This document shows positions 36,475 to 46,078 of a DNA stretch of 64,000 bases, in pieces. The translations under genes and the position numbers were made by a program. The notes under the pieces were generated by a model that did no database searches, was not told the origin of the DNA, and was given only the letters and a program-made list of their open reading frames with translations. Each line of letters starts with the position of its first letter. Position 1 is the stretch's first letter. This stretch comes from Flavobacterium haoranii. Its GTDB lineage: Bacteria > Bacteroidota > Bacteroidia > Flavobacteriales > Flavobacteriaceae. The stretch spans positions 1,612,001 to 1,676,000 of the forward strand of contig NZ_CP045292.1 in assembly GCF_009363055.1 (NCBI RefSeq). The letters run 5' to 3'.

Positions 36475-38453
36475 ATGAAAAATAGTTTTATTAAATTAAG
36501 TATGTTTTCCTTGCTTACACTAGCTTTTCTAGATTCTTGTAAGCCAAAAAACACAAGTGATGCAGTTACAGGAGATGCCGCTTCAAAAGTATATGTGGCT
36601 CCTGGGAAATATGATGAATTTTACAATTTTGTATCGGGTGGATTTAGTGGACAAATGAGTGTTTACGGTTTGCCTAGTGGAAGAATGTTAAAAGTTATTC
36701 CAGTTTTTTCACAAGATGCGGAAACAGGTTGGGGATATAGTGAAGAAACCAAAGCGATGTTAAATACTTCTTATGGCTATATTCCTTGGGATGATGCTCA
36801 CCATCCGGAATTATCTCAAACAAATGGAGAGGTTGATGGGCGTTGGGTATTCATCAATGGAAATAATACGCCACGTATTGCAAGAATTGATTTAAAAAGA
36901 TTCAAAACTGCTGAAATAATAGAATTACCGAATTCAGCAGGTAATCACTCTTCTCCTTTTATAACAGAGAACACAGAATATGTGGTTGCTGGAACTCGTT
37001 TTGGAGTCCCAGGTGATTATGAAAATGGTGATGTGCCTATTAATACGTATAAAGAAAATTATAAAGCACACGTAAGTTTTGTAAAAGTTGAAGACGACGG
37101 GAAAATGGATATTGCTTTTCAATTACGCTTGCCAGCCGTTAATTTCGACTTGTCACATGCTGGTAAAGGTAAATCTCATGGTTGGTTCTTTTTCTCTTGT
37201 TACAACTCTGAGCAAGCAAACACTTTATTAGAAGTTAACGCTTCTCAAAAAGATAAAGACTTTATCATGGCAGTTAACTGGAAAAAAGCCGAGGAATATA
37301 TTAAAGCAGGTAAGGGTAAAAAGAAAAAGCTAAATATGCGGTTAATAGATGGAATGATGAAACTCATTCTGCAACATCTACTATAAAAGAAGAAGTTCTA
37401 GTTTTAGATGCAACTGAGTTTGAAGATATTTGTTACATGATTCCTTGTCCAAAATCTCCACATGGTTGTGATGTTGACCCTACTGGTGAATATATTTGTG
37501 GAAGTGGAAAACTTGCTGCATTAATTCCTGTTTTCAGTTATACTAAAATGTTGAGTGCAATTGAAAACAAAAATTATGAAGGTGATTATTTTGGATTACC
37601 AGTTCTTAAATATGACGCAGTTCTACATGGTGAAGTACAAAAACCAGGTCTAGGACCTCTACATACTGAATTTGACGGAAAAGGTAACGCTTATACAACA
37701 ATGTTTGTTTCTTCAGAAGTTGTTAAATGGGATATTAAAACACTTAAAGTATTAGATAGAGTGCCTACTTATTATTCAGTTGGTCACTTAACTATACCAG
37801 GTGGTGATACAAAAAAACCATTCGGTAAATATTTAATTGCTTATAACAAAATAACTAAAGATAGATATCTGCCAACTGGCCCGGAATTAACTCAATCCGC
37901 TCAATTATATGATATAAGTGGTGATAAAATGCAGTTGCTTTTAGATTTCCCTACTATTGGAGAACCACATTATGCACAAGCTGCCCCTGCCGATTTAATC
38001 AGAAATAATGGACAATTAAAATTCTATAAATTAGAAGAAAACAAACATCCATTTGTAACTAAAGGCGAAAAAGAATCTAAAGTTGTTAGAGAAGGTAATA
38101 AAGTTCATGTTTACATGACCTCAGTTCGTTCTCACTTTGCTCCTGATAACATTGAAGGAATTAGAGTTGGAGACGAAGTTTATTTCCACGTAACAAATTT
38201 AGAGCAGGATTGGGATGTACCTCATGGTTTCTCAGTAAGAGGAGCTAAAAATGCTGAGTTACTAATTATGCCAGGTGAAACATCTACTTTAAAATGGATT
38301 CCAGAACGTGTAGGAACTTCTGTATTCTATTGTACAGATTTTTGTAGCGCTTTACACCAAGAAATGCAAGGTTACATTAGAGTATCTCCTGCTGGCAGTA
38401 ATGTGCCACTAACGTATAGTGTTGGGACTAACCTTCCTAAAGCTTCAGAATAG
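36475..38453 (+). CDS. nosZ: Clade II (Sec-type) nitrous oxide reductase NosZ, one frameshift
   Basis: It reduces N2O to N2. ATG 36475 opens with a lipoprotein-like Sec signal (LLTLAFLDSCKPK), not a twin-Arg signal, marking clade II. The beta-propeller has the CuZ ligand motif DDAHHPELSQTNG, and the C-terminal cupredoxin has the CuA motif CTDFCSALHQEM. The frame breaks near 37324-37328; one extra A in AAGAAAAAG continues it as KKAKYAVNRWNDETHSAT into the second half. The restored length is 659 residues. The break falls in an A run, so an error is likely. Confidence 0.92.
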
Positions 38454-38467
38454 ATTAAATAAGATTT

Positions 38468-38494
38468 AAAGGGAGCTAGTGCTCCCTTTTTTAA
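38468..38494 (+). terminator. Hairpin terminator after nosZ
   Basis: AAAGGGAGC (38468-38476), loop TAGT, GCTCCCTTT (38481-38489), then TTTTT-like tail. Likely attenuates transcription into the accessory nos genes. Confidence 0.88.
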
Positions 38495-38541
38495 ACCAAT
38501 AAAACAAACGATTTCATTTAAAAAAATAAATTTAAAAAATT

Positions 38542-39119
38542 ATGAAAAAAATAGTTTATCAATAATTACAAAAGTTGTATTAGTAATTATTGCCTTATTG
38601 TTTGTTGGCTCTCTCTTTTATCCAATGTGGCGAATTGAATTAGATGCGCCTCAATATCCTGAAGGGTTGGTTCTTCAACTTCATGCTAATAAAATTGCAG
38701 GAGATGTAGAAATAATTAATGGTTTAAATCATTATATTGGAATGGCAACTTTGCATACAGAAAACTTTTTTGAATTTAAAATTATACCATATATAATGGG
38801 CTTTTTTTCTTTACTGTCTTTAGTAATAGCTTTTCTTAATAAGAAAAAAGGGTTAATTGTTTTTGGAGTTGTGTTTGTACTGTTTGTAATTTTAGCTGGA
38901 ATTGATTTTTACAGATGGAATTATGAATATGGACATAATTTAGATCCAAATGCAGCTATTAAAGTTCCAGGGATGGCCTATCAACCTCCAGTTTTAGGAT
39001 ATAAAGAATTATTAAATTTTGGGGCGTACTCAATACCAGACACAGGTGGTTGGCTTTTGGTTACAGCTGGTTTCCTCTTATCTTTAATTATAATTAAAGA
39101 ATATAAATTTTCAAAATAA
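38542..39119 (+). CDS. Membrane protein conserved between nosZ and nosL in clade II clusters, one frameshift
   Basis: ATG 38542 followed by an A7 run; with eight A the frame is continuous, MKKNSLSIITKVVLVIIALLF onwards, to a stop at 39119 (192 residues). It has an N-terminal helix (residues 7-28), a periplasmic part with YPMWRIELDAPQYPEGL and NGLNHYIGM, then three helices. The motif region before the second helix (HTENFFEFKIIPY) is well conserved in my memory of Bacteroidota nos clusters. It probably assists NosZ maturation or electron supply; function not established. Confidence 0.8.
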
Positions 39120-39124
39120 TTAAT

Positions 39125-39546
39125 ATGCGATATTTAATTTTATCATTTTTTCTAATTACTATTGGTTGTTCTAAAAAGAAGCCGAACCAATAAAGCTTAA
39201 TGTTGATCAATGCGAATTTTGTAAGATGAAGATTTCAGATGGTAAATTCGCTTCGGAAATTATCACAACTAAAGGAAGAGTTTATAAATTCGACGACATA
39301 AGATGTATGGTTTCTTATAATAATGAAAATAACATTTCCGTTGATAAATCTTATGTAAACGACTTTTCACAAGAAAATTCTCTGATTTCAATTGATGAAG
39401 CTTTTTTTTTAAAAGGAGGAAATATTTCAAGTCCCATGAGAGGAAACATTGCTGCATTTAAAGATGAGTTAGAGTTTGAAGAATACATAACAAAATTAAA
39501 TGCTACTAAAACTAATTGGAGTGAAATTAATAATCTCTTTAAATAA
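39125..39546 (+). CDS. nosL: NosL copper chaperone lipoprotein, one frameshift
   Basis: ATG 39125 starts MRYLILSFFLITIGCSKKK, a lipoprotein signal; the frame breaks near 39174-39182 and resumes one base off as PIKLNVDQCEFCKMKISDGKFASEI. Adding one A restores a 140-residue NosL with the conserved CxxCKM copper motif. NosL binds Cu(I) and delivers it for CuZ assembly. Placed between the membrane protein and nosD as usual. Confidence 0.88.
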
Positions 39547-39556
39547 AGTAATTTAA

Positions 39557-40789
39557 ATGACGCGCTTTATTATTTTAATACTATATATTAATCTAACTTT
39601 TACTTATGGGAATACTATTAATGTAGGTTCAAATCATGCCATAAAATCATTAACTAAAGCTATTTCATTTGCAAAAGATGGTGATACAATATTTGTCCAT
39701 AAAGGAATTTACAGAGAAGGGAATATTATAATTAATAAAAGACTCATTTTAATTGGTAAAGGCTATCCTACATTTGATGGGGAAAAAAAAGTTGAAGTTT
39801 TTTCCATAAAACATGATAGTGTAATTTTTAAAGGTTTTAAAGTAATAAATGGTGCTTATGGAACGATCACAGATCCTGCGGCAATAAAAACTTACACAGT
39901 TAATAATGTAATTATAGAAAATAACATCCTCGACAATAACTTTTTTGGCATATATATTCAAAATGGAGACAAATGCATTATTAAAGACAACCAATTAAAA
40001 GCTTATGGAAAAGAAGAACAACAATTAGGAAATGGAATTCATTGTTGGAAAAGTACTAATATTCAAGTAATGAATAATAAAGTACAAGGTCATAGAGACG
40101 GAATTTATTTTGAATTTGTTTCTGAGTCGTTAATTTGGAGAAACATAGTTGAAAATAATATTAGATATGGATTACATTTTATGTTTTCACACAACAATTC
40201 TTACATTACAAATGTATTTAGAAATAATGGAGCTGGAGTGGCAGTTATGTACACAAGAAATGTAACCATGATGAATAATTTATTCGACGAAAATTGGGGA
40301 CAATCAGCTTATGGTCTTTTGTTAAAAGAAATAACCGATAGTAATATTTTAAATAATTATTTTGTAAAAAATACTACAGCGGTATATATGGAAGGATCAA
40401 GTCGAATAAAATTCAAAAATAACGATTTTAAAGATAATGGTTGGGCTGTAAAAATTCAAGCTAGTTGTGATGATAATACTTTCAATCACAATAATTTCAT
40501 TAATAATACTTTTGATATGGGGACTAATGGAAGTTTGGTGCTTAATAACTTTAATTATAATTTTTGGGATAAATATGAAGGTTATGATCTAAATAAAGAT
40601 AATTTAGGTGATGTCCCTTTTCATCCTTTAAGTTTATTTTCTGTTTTAACCGAAAACACCCCTTCAGCAATGTTACTTTACAGAAGTTTTATGATTACCT
40701 TATTAGACAAATCAGAAAAAGTATTACCAAGTATAACCCCAGATAATTTTGCTGACAATTATCCATTAATGAAGCCAATAAAAAGATGA
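39557..40789 (+). CDS. nosD: NosD, periplasmic beta-helix protein for CuZ assembly
   Basis: The 410-residue protein has a signal peptide (ending near FTYGN) and a right-handed parallel beta-helix built of repeated Asn-rich coils (NNVIIENNILDNNFFGIYI, NNSYITNVFRNNGAGVAV, NSNILNNYFVKNTTAVYM), as in NosD/carbohydrate-binding CASH proteins. It partners the NosFY ABC transporter in supplying sulfur for the CuZ cluster. Its end overlaps nosF by 4 bases. Confidence 0.94.
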   Translation: MTRFIILILYINLTFTYGNTINVGSNHAIKSLTKAISFAKDGDTIFVHKGIYREGNIIINKRLILIGKGYPTFDGEKKVEVFSIKHDSVIFKGFKVINGAYGTITDPAAIKTYTVNNVIIENNILDNNFFGIYIQNGDKCIIKDNQLKAYGKEEQQLGNGIHCWKSTNIQVMNNKVQGHRDGIYFEFVSESLIWRNIVENNIRYGLHFMFSHNNSYITNVFRNNGAGVAVMYTRNVTMMNNLFDENWGQSAYGLLLKEITDSNILNNYFVKNTTAVYMEGSSRIKFKNNDFKDNGWAVKIQASCDDNTFNHNNFINNTFDMGTNGSLVLNNFNYNFWDKYEGYDLNKDNLGDVPFHPLSLFSVLTENTPSAMLLYRSFMITLLDKSEKVLPSITPDNFADNYPLMKPIKR

Positions 40790-41508
40790 TAGAAATTCGA
40801 CAATTGAATAAAAGTTTTGGAAAATTTCAAGTTCTAAATAATATAAATTTAAGCTGCCATTCAGGCGAATGTATTGCTCTTATTGGGCCTAATGGTTGTG
40901 GGAAAACCACAATAATTAAATCTATTTTAGGAATGGTTTTACCTAATTCGGGTACAATTACAGTTGATGGAATCAATATTAAAGGTCAAAATGAGTATAG
41001 AAACGATATTGGATATATGCCACAGATAGGTAGATATCCCGAAAATATGACTATTGGACAAGTTATAGAAATGGTAAAGACTATTCGTAATCAAAATGAT
41101 AATTTAGATACAGATTTGTTAAAAGCATTTAATCTTGAAAATATGTTTCAAAAACAAATGCGTACACTTTCTGGTGGAACTACTCAAAAAGTAAGTGCTG
41201 TTTTAGCTTTTTTATTTAATCCTAAAATATTAATCTTAGATGAACCAACAGCAGGATTAGATCCTTTAGCTTCTGAAATTTTAAAAGAGAAAATAATTAA
41301 GGAAAAGCAAAATGGTAAATTAATTTTAATTACATCTCATTTACTTAGTGAATTAGACGATTTAATTACTGAAATTATTTTTATGCAAGATGGGAATTTA
41401 CATTTTCATAAAAAAATTCATGAATTAAAAGAGCTTACAAATGAAGATAAAATATCAAAAGCAATAGCTAAAATTTTAAAAGAAAATAACAATGAAAAAG
41501 CTCATTAA
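40786..41508 (+). CDS. nosF: NosF, ABC ATPase for CuZ maturation
   Basis: A 240-residue ATPase with Walker A GPNGCGKTT (about 33-41), YMPQIGRYPENMT, signature LSGGTTQKV, Walker B ILILDEPTAGLDP and switch His in ITSHLLSEL. It energises NosY and overlaps its gene by 17 bases. Confidence 0.95.
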   Translation: MIEIRQLNKSFGKFQVLNNINLSCHSGECIALIGPNGCGKTTIIKSILGMVLPNSGTITVDGINIKGQNEYRNDIGYMPQIGRYPENMTIGQVIEMVKTIRNQNDNLDTDLLKAFNLENMFQKQMRTLSGGTTQKVSAVLAFLFNPKILILDEPTAGLDPLASEILKEKIIKEKQNGKLILITSHLLSELDDLITEIIFMQDGNLHFHKKIHELKELTNEDKISKAIAKILKENNNEKAH

Positions 41509-42259
41509 AATAATTTTAATAGACATTCTTAAGAATAAAATTGTTATTGCTTATACATTTATTATTGCAATATTAGCATGGAGTTCTTTTTTATTAGAAG
41601 ATAATAGCTCAAAAGGACTGTTAACTATTTTAAATATTATATTATTTACAGTTCCTTTAGTTACTATTCTTTTTGCTACTATTTACATTTATAATAGTTC
41701 AGAATTTATAGAATTAGTTGTAAGTCAGCCCGTTAAAAGAAGTAAAATTTGGACAAGTTTATTTATTGCTGTAACAACTGCACTTGTAATATCATTTCTA
41801 ATAGGTGCGGGTTTACCTTTACTAATATATTCATCTAATTTTGTAGGTTTTATGATGCTCATTGTTGGAACTTTAATCACATTAGTTTTTACAGCATTAG
41901 CGTTTTTATCATCTATATTAACTAGGGATAAAGCAAGAGGAATTGGTTTAGCTATTTTAACCTGGTTATTTTTTGCTTTAATTTTTGATGGCATCGTTCT
42001 ATTTTTACTCTTCCAATTTTCAGATTATCCAATAGAAAATGCAATGGTAGGAATTACAGCTCTTAACCCTATAGATTTAGCTCGAATACAAATCTTACTT
42101 CATTTAGATGTTTCTGCAATGATGGGATATACTGGGGCTATTTTTAAAAATTCTTTTGGAACACAAACAGGATTATTTATATCTTTTTTCTTATTGATTC
42201 TTTGGGCTATAATTCCTTTTCTTATTTCTCTTAAAAAGTTTAATTCTAAAGATTTATAA
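41492..42259 (+). CDS. nosY: NosY, ABC permease for CuZ maturation
   Basis: The 255-residue ABC-2 type permease has six helices, with VVSQPVKRSKIWTSLF as the ATPase-contact loop and FLSSILTRDKARGIGLAI typical of NosY. With NosF and NosD it forms the NosDFY complex. The next gene starts 2 bases after its stop. Confidence 0.93.
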   Translation: MKKLIKIILIDILKNKIVIAYTFIIAILAWSSFLLEDNSSKGLLTILNIILFTVPLVTILFATIYIYNSSEFIELVVSQPVKRSKIWTSLFIAVTTALVISFLIGAGLPLLIYSSNFVGFMMLIVGTLITLVFTALAFLSSILTRDKARGIGLAILTWLFFALIFDGIVLFLLFQFSDYPIENAMVGITALNPIDLARIQILLHLDVSAMMGYTGAIFKNSFGTQTGLFISFFLLILWAIIPFLISLKKFNSKDL

Positions 42260-42261
42260 TT

Positions 42262-42642
42262 ATGAATAATAAAACAGATATTGCTAATAGAGATGATATT
42301 ATTTTATTAGTAAATACTTTTTACGATAAAATTAAAAAAGATGATGTAATAGGTCATTTTTTTACTGATGTTGCAAAAGTAGATTGGAATAAACATTTGC
42401 CAATAATGTATAATTTTTGGGAGAATATTCTGTTTTATACTGGAAATTATTCAGGTAATCCCATGCAAGCACATAAAAAAGTTCACAACTTAAGTCCTAT
42501 GAACCAAAAAGATTTTAATCATTGGGTTAAAGTCTTTACTAAAACTGTCGATGAACTATTTGAAGGAAAAAAAGCTGAAGAAATTAAAGAAAGAGCCACA
42601 AATATTGCACAAGTAATGATGTTTAAAACGCTTTCTCATTAA
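42262..42642 (+). CDS. Group III truncated haemoglobin
   Basis: The 126-residue globin has the group III pattern: LVNTFYDKIKKDDVIGHFF, WNKHLPIMYNFWENILFYTGNYSGNP, and the proximal His region MQAHKKVHNLSPMNQKDFNHWVKVF. It binds haem and probably handles NO or O2 in the cytoplasm. Location at the end of the nos operon suggests NO detoxification. Confidence 0.93.
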   Translation: MNNKTDIANRDDIILLVNTFYDKIKKDDVIGHFFTDVAKVDWNKHLPIMYNFWENILFYTGNYSGNPMQAHKKVHNLSPMNQKDFNHWVKVFTKTVDELFEGKKAEEIKERATNIAQVMMFKTLSH

Positions 42643-42643
42643 A

Positions 42644-43087
42644 ATGAGGCATCATATATTATTAATAATTCATTTAATTACTGCAACTATTTGGGTTGGC
42701 GGCCATTTAATTTTATTAATTAGATATGTTCCAAAATCATTAAAATTAAAAAAAATCTATCCTATAAATAATTTTAGAAAAAACTTTGAACCTATTGGTA
42801 TGCCTTCATTAATTATATTGTTTTTTACTGGAGTTTTATTGGCAAATGATTATGATATTACATATACAAAATGGTTCAGTTTTAATGGTGGAATTGAAAC
42901 TATTATTAGTCTTAAATTATTTTTATTTCTTATAACTATAATTTTAGCCTTAAGTGCAGTCAAATTTATTTTTCCAAATTTAAAAGGAAAACCAACATTT
43001 TTGCTAATTGTTTTTATAACAATTGTAACTCTTATCGCAACTACAATGTTAATTTTAGGTTCATTTGTAAGACTAGGTGGTTTTTAA
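42644..43087 (+). CDS. CopD-like four-helix membrane protein
   Basis: The 147-residue protein has four transmembrane helices and a conserved N-terminal HLITATIWVGGHLILLIRYVP, matching the CopD/DUF2269-like fold in which His residues could bind haem or copper. It begins one base after the globin stop. A role in copper import or haem-based electron transfer for nos is plausible, not shown. Confidence 0.75.
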   Translation: MRHHILLIIHLITATIWVGGHLILLIRYVPKSLKLKKIYPINNFRKNFEPIGMPSLIILFFTGVLLANDYDITYTKWFSFNGGIETIISLKLFLFLITIILALSAVKFIFPNLKGKPTFLLIVFITIVTLIATTMLILGSFVRLGGF

Positions 43088-43088
43088 A

Positions 43089-43124
43089 AAAAAGAGATTA
43101 TTTTTTAAAACAATCTCTTTTTCG
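43089..43124. terminator. Terminator of the nos operon
   Basis: AAAGAGATT (43091-43099) and AATCTCTTT (43112-43120) form a hairpin with flanking A and T runs; serves both convergent units. Confidence 0.82.
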
Positions 43125-43146
43125 AATTAAAAATCAACCTCAACTT

Positions 43147-43716
43147 TTATTTTGGAAGCAATACATCGTTAATTACTAGTATTAACCCATTTGAAGTTTC
43201 TATTGTTGCTGTTATTTCAGAACCATTAACAAAAGTTTTGTCTCCATCTTTTGTGATTTTTACTTTTTTAGGCGTTACCATTTCGTATTCTCCTCCATCT
43301 TGCATATATTCTGGTTTCAATACACCTACATAAGTATGGTATCCTAAAATATCTACTAATTTATCTTTGTTTTCAGGCTTTAATAAATCTTCTACCGTAC
43401 CTGCTGGAAGTTTGTCAAAAGCTGAATTTGTTGGAGCAAAAACGGTAAACGGACCAGCATTACTTAATGAAGTTACTAATCCAGCTGCTTTAACTGCAGC
43501 AACTAATGTAGTATGATCAGGGCTTCCAGATGCCACTTGAACAATATTTGGATTAGAAACCTCATCTTGAACGCCTTCTTGCCCAACACTTAAATCGACT
43601 GATTCTTCAGTTGTATTAGAATTTTGGTTTTCTGTACTTGAATCAGTTTCACTTTGTTTACAACTAATTTGAAATAATAGTAACAAAGCAACTAAAGTTT
43701 TAATGGTTACTTTCAT
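43147..43716 (-). CDS. Fasciclin-domain lipoprotein
   Basis: A 189-residue secreted lipoprotein (LLLFQISCKQ) with an acidic Ser/Thr linker and one fasciclin (FAS1) domain: HTTLVAAVKAAGLVTSLSNAGPFTVFAPTNSAFDKLPAG, ending NGLILVINDVLLPK. FAS1 domains mediate adhesion or binding. Fasciclin lipoproteins recur next to denitrification genes in Bacteroidota. It has its own CRP/FNR-type promoter. Confidence 0.9.
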   Translation of the reverse strand: MKVTIKTLVALLLLFQISCKQSETDSSTENQNSNTTEESVDLSVGQEGVQDEVSNPNIVQVASGSPDHTTLVAAVKAAGLVTSLSNAGPFTVFAPTNSAFDKLPAGTVEDLLKPENKDKLVDILGYHTYVGVLKPEYMQDGGEYEMVTPKKVKITKDGDKTFVNGSEITATIETSNGLILVINDVLLPK

Positions 43717-43741
43717 AAAAATCTATTTAAATTAACTATAA

Positions 43742-43785
43742 CAAAGTACTTGAAAATCAAACATTGTTTTTATGAGTTCAATCAT
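43742..43785 (-). promoter_or_regulatory. CRP/FNR-type box and promoter of the fasciclin gene
   Basis: ATGAG-TTCA-ATCAT at 43772-43785 (one mismatch, centre 43778.5) and, on the minus strand, GTACTTTG ending at 43742, a 36.5-bp spacing. Confidence 0.75.
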
Positions 43786-43788
43786 AAG

Positions 43789-44983
43789 CTATACTTTTTT
43801 TTGAAAAAAGTATAATAAAAATGCACCGACAACTAATATTATAGCTGCAATTAATAGAAATTCATTTATAAATGGAATTGAAATGTATTCTATAGATGCA
43901 AAACCTTGAGTAGCAAGTAAAGTTTCATTTAATAAAACTCCAGATGAAAAATTGTTAGGCTAATTTTTATTTTCTTTTGATTATTTAATAAAAATTCATC
44001 AGCTAGTAAAAATAATAATGAGAGTGTAATAATTGCTAATAAAACTAAATGTAAATAAGCAATAATTACGGGTCTTGTACCAAAAGCAAATTTACTTAAA
44101 GCAGGTATAGTTGAAAGTGTCTGTAAAATGAATTTTATACTTATTGAAAACAAAACGAATTTTAAAATAAGATTTAGAAAATGTTTTTTTAAAGAGATGT
44201 TCTTTTTTACTTTAAATAGAAATAGGAACCAAAAAATAGTTTGAATTGAAATAGCTATAATTGAAATAAAATATATACTTGAAGGAATTTTTAACCACAA
44301 TAATGAAAGCACATAGATTGGGATGCAAGTCCAAATCGTAATTTTCTGGAATAAAACTAAAAATTTTGAACTGGAGATTTTAAAATAATCAAAAAACAAA
44401 CCAAAACACGCTAGTATAAACCAACCATTGTATTGAAAATGGAGATAATAGTAAATGGAGGATAGATATAAATCTTGATTGAAATTTTTACTTGCCATCA
44501 TGTAAGCTAAATAAAAAGTACCAAAAGAAGAAATTATATTATAGAATAAGGCTGCCTTAAACCAGTTAGTTACAATTTTGTTTGTATTGAGAACTTTTAA
44601 ATCTTTATAAAAATAAATTGCAAAAAGAAAGAAATAAAAATTGAAGCAGTTGAAAAAAATATTGATATAAAATCATAACCATTAGTTGTAAAGGATATTA
44701 ACATTCCATAAGCGCAAATTAAATTTAATAGTAGTAATTTTTTATACCGTTTAAAAACATTTATTTTTAAGTTTCTTTTATCTAAATAATTAACTAAAAG
44801 AAAGAAAAGAGTTTGAGTAACCCAGCCAGCAAATGCAAAGTGTGAATGAGCATGTTGAATATTTTTTTGATGCAATAGCGGGAATTCAAAACTAATTTTA
44901 TATCGCATTAAAACCCCTAAAAAAGCAACAATAAATAAATTAAATAATGAAATTCTTATCCAAGACTGTTTTGTAATTAACAT
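43789..44983 (-). CDS. Polytopic membrane protein with paired histidines, haem-copper-oxidase-like, two frameshifts
   Basis: Adding one T (minus strand) near 44603-44607 and one near 43951-43955 joins three frames into a 398-residue protein with about ten to twelve helices, ending IILVVGAFLLYFFQKKV. The His residues are in IQHAHSHFAFAGWVTQ (about 41-56), YYYLHFQYNGWF (about 200) and IIAYLHLVLL. HAHSHFAFAG resembles the MHGHYAFWG haem-binding helix of NorB, but no HH pair for a binuclear centre is visible. It begins one base before the end of the crp gene and so belongs to the same transcript. Unknown function, possibly a haem protein in NO or electron handling. Confidence 0.65.
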
Positions 44984-45570
44984 TAATAATATAATTTATG
45001 ATCAATAATATCTACAATTTTGTTTTTTTTCATTTTAGACAATTCTCGAATTACTGTTTCAACTCTCAACCCTGTAAAATTTGCGATTTCTTGTCGAGTA
45101 TAAGGGACAAGTTTCTTTTCAATAGAATTTTCATCTTTCTTAGATTCTAAAAAGCAAATGATTCTATGCTCGGGTGATTGATTAATAATGTCGCGAGATG
45201 TTTTTGCTTTGGCTAAATTTCTTTGCGCCATCAAATTCAAAAACTTTTTTTGATACGAAGGATATTCTTCTAAAATTTTTAAAAATTTATCTTTAGATAG
45301 CTTAATAATTTTTGAAGATGTACATGTTTGGGCTGTCGATGGATAGAAGTCATCAACAAAAAGAGGAGGCTCTCCAAAGCTTTGGCCATCAAAAAAAACA
45401 CCTTGTGTAAATTCTTTCCCTTCTTCATTCAAATTAAACATTTTTACACTACCTTCTATTAATTGATAATAAAAATTGGCATGCTCCCCAGCTTCAAATA
45501 TAATTTCATTTTTTTCATATTCTTTAGCTATTGCGCCCCAAGTAAAAAGCAAATCGATGTCTAAAAACAT
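44983..45570 (-). CDS. CRP/FNR-family regulator of denitrification (DNR/NnrR-like)
   Basis: The 195-residue protein has an N-terminal cyclic-nucleotide-binding-like beta-roll (FEAGEHANFYYQLIEGSVKMFNL, GQSFGEPPLFVDDFYPSTAQ) and a C-terminal Crp HTH with YTRQEIANFTGLRVETVIRELSKM. There is no N-terminal cysteine cluster, so it is not an FNR-type Fe-S oxygen sensor; a DNR-like haem-based NO sensor fits better. In the recognition helix, the FNR pattern ExxSR appears as ExxIR. Its own promoter carries the box that recurs through this cluster, so it is the likely regulator and is autoregulated. Confidence 0.9.
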   Translation of the reverse strand: MFLDIDLLFTWGAIAKEYEKNEIIFEAGEHANFYYQLIEGSVKMFNLNEEGKEFTQGVFFDGQSFGEPPLFVDDFYPSTAQTCTSSKIIKLSKDKFLKILEEYPSYQKKFLNLMAQRNLAKAKTSRDIINQSPEHRIICFLESKKDENSIEKKLVPYTRQEIANFTGLRVETVIRELSKMKKNKIVDIIDHKLYY

Positions 45571-45586
45571 ATCTTTAAATCTTAAG

Positions 45587-45660
45587 CAAAATTATTTTTA
45601 TAAAAATATAAAAAATATGACTACAATCATATTCAATCAATTTAAGCTATTGTAAATTTA
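45587..45660. promoter_or_regulatory. Divergent promoter of the regulator and the copper-uptake genes
   Basis: ATGAC-TACA-ATCAT at 45617-45630 (centre 45623.5). Leftwards TAATTTTG ends at 45587, rightwards TAAATTTA ends at 45660, both 36.5 bp from the centre. The rightward start site would fall within about 5 bases of ATG 45665, implying a leaderless or nearly leaderless mRNA. Confidence 0.75.
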
Positions 45661-45664
45661 CACC

Positions 45665-46018
45665 ATGAAAAGTTTTGTATTCATAATTGCTTTTTTATTC
45701 TTGGTAAGACCACTTATTCCAGTGATTGACTATGTAGTTAATTATGAATATATATCAACTAAATTATGTGAAAATAAAGATAAACCAGAGTTAAATTGTA
45801 ACGGTAAATGTCATGTAGCTAAAAAAATTAGTGAAAGTACAAATTCTGATAATACAAATAAATTAAAATCTAATTCTGAAGTTGAAATATTATTTTTTCA
45901 GACAGATAATTTTGATTTTAGAAAGTTTATTTTTCATACTAAATCTATTACAAAATTTCACTACGAAAACCTATACTTTCACATGAGTAGTAGTGATTAT
46001 TTTCATCCTCCTTGTTAA
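45665..46018 (+). CDS. Small membrane-anchored or secreted Cys/His protein, copper-related by context
   Basis: The 117-residue product starts with a hydrophobic helix (FVFIIAFLFLVRPLIPVIDYVV) and has the motif CENKDKPELNCNGKCHVAK near residues 36-54 and a C-terminal YFHPPC. Proteins with CNGKCxL and a terminal PPxC-like tail are frequent in Flavobacteriaceae before TonB receptors, as I recall. The Cys and His could bind copper. It lies just before a Met/His-rich lipoprotein and an OprC-like receptor. Confidence 0.75.
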   Translation: MKSFVFIIAFLFLVRPLIPVIDYVVNYEYISTKLCENKDKPELNCNGKCHVAKKISESTNSDNTNKLKSNSEVEILFFQTDNFDFRKFIFHTKSITKFHYENLYFHMSSSDYFHPPC

Positions 46019-46078
46019 TTCGATTAATTTCAATTTTATACAACTAATAAATTAAATCGAATAATCAAAATTTTAAAA

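Noticed and set aside
37315..37390. Programmed frameshift in nosZ
   Set aside because: The A-rich site is superficially slippery, but the same -1 lesion occurs in many unrelated genes here, so a sequencing deletion is more likely.
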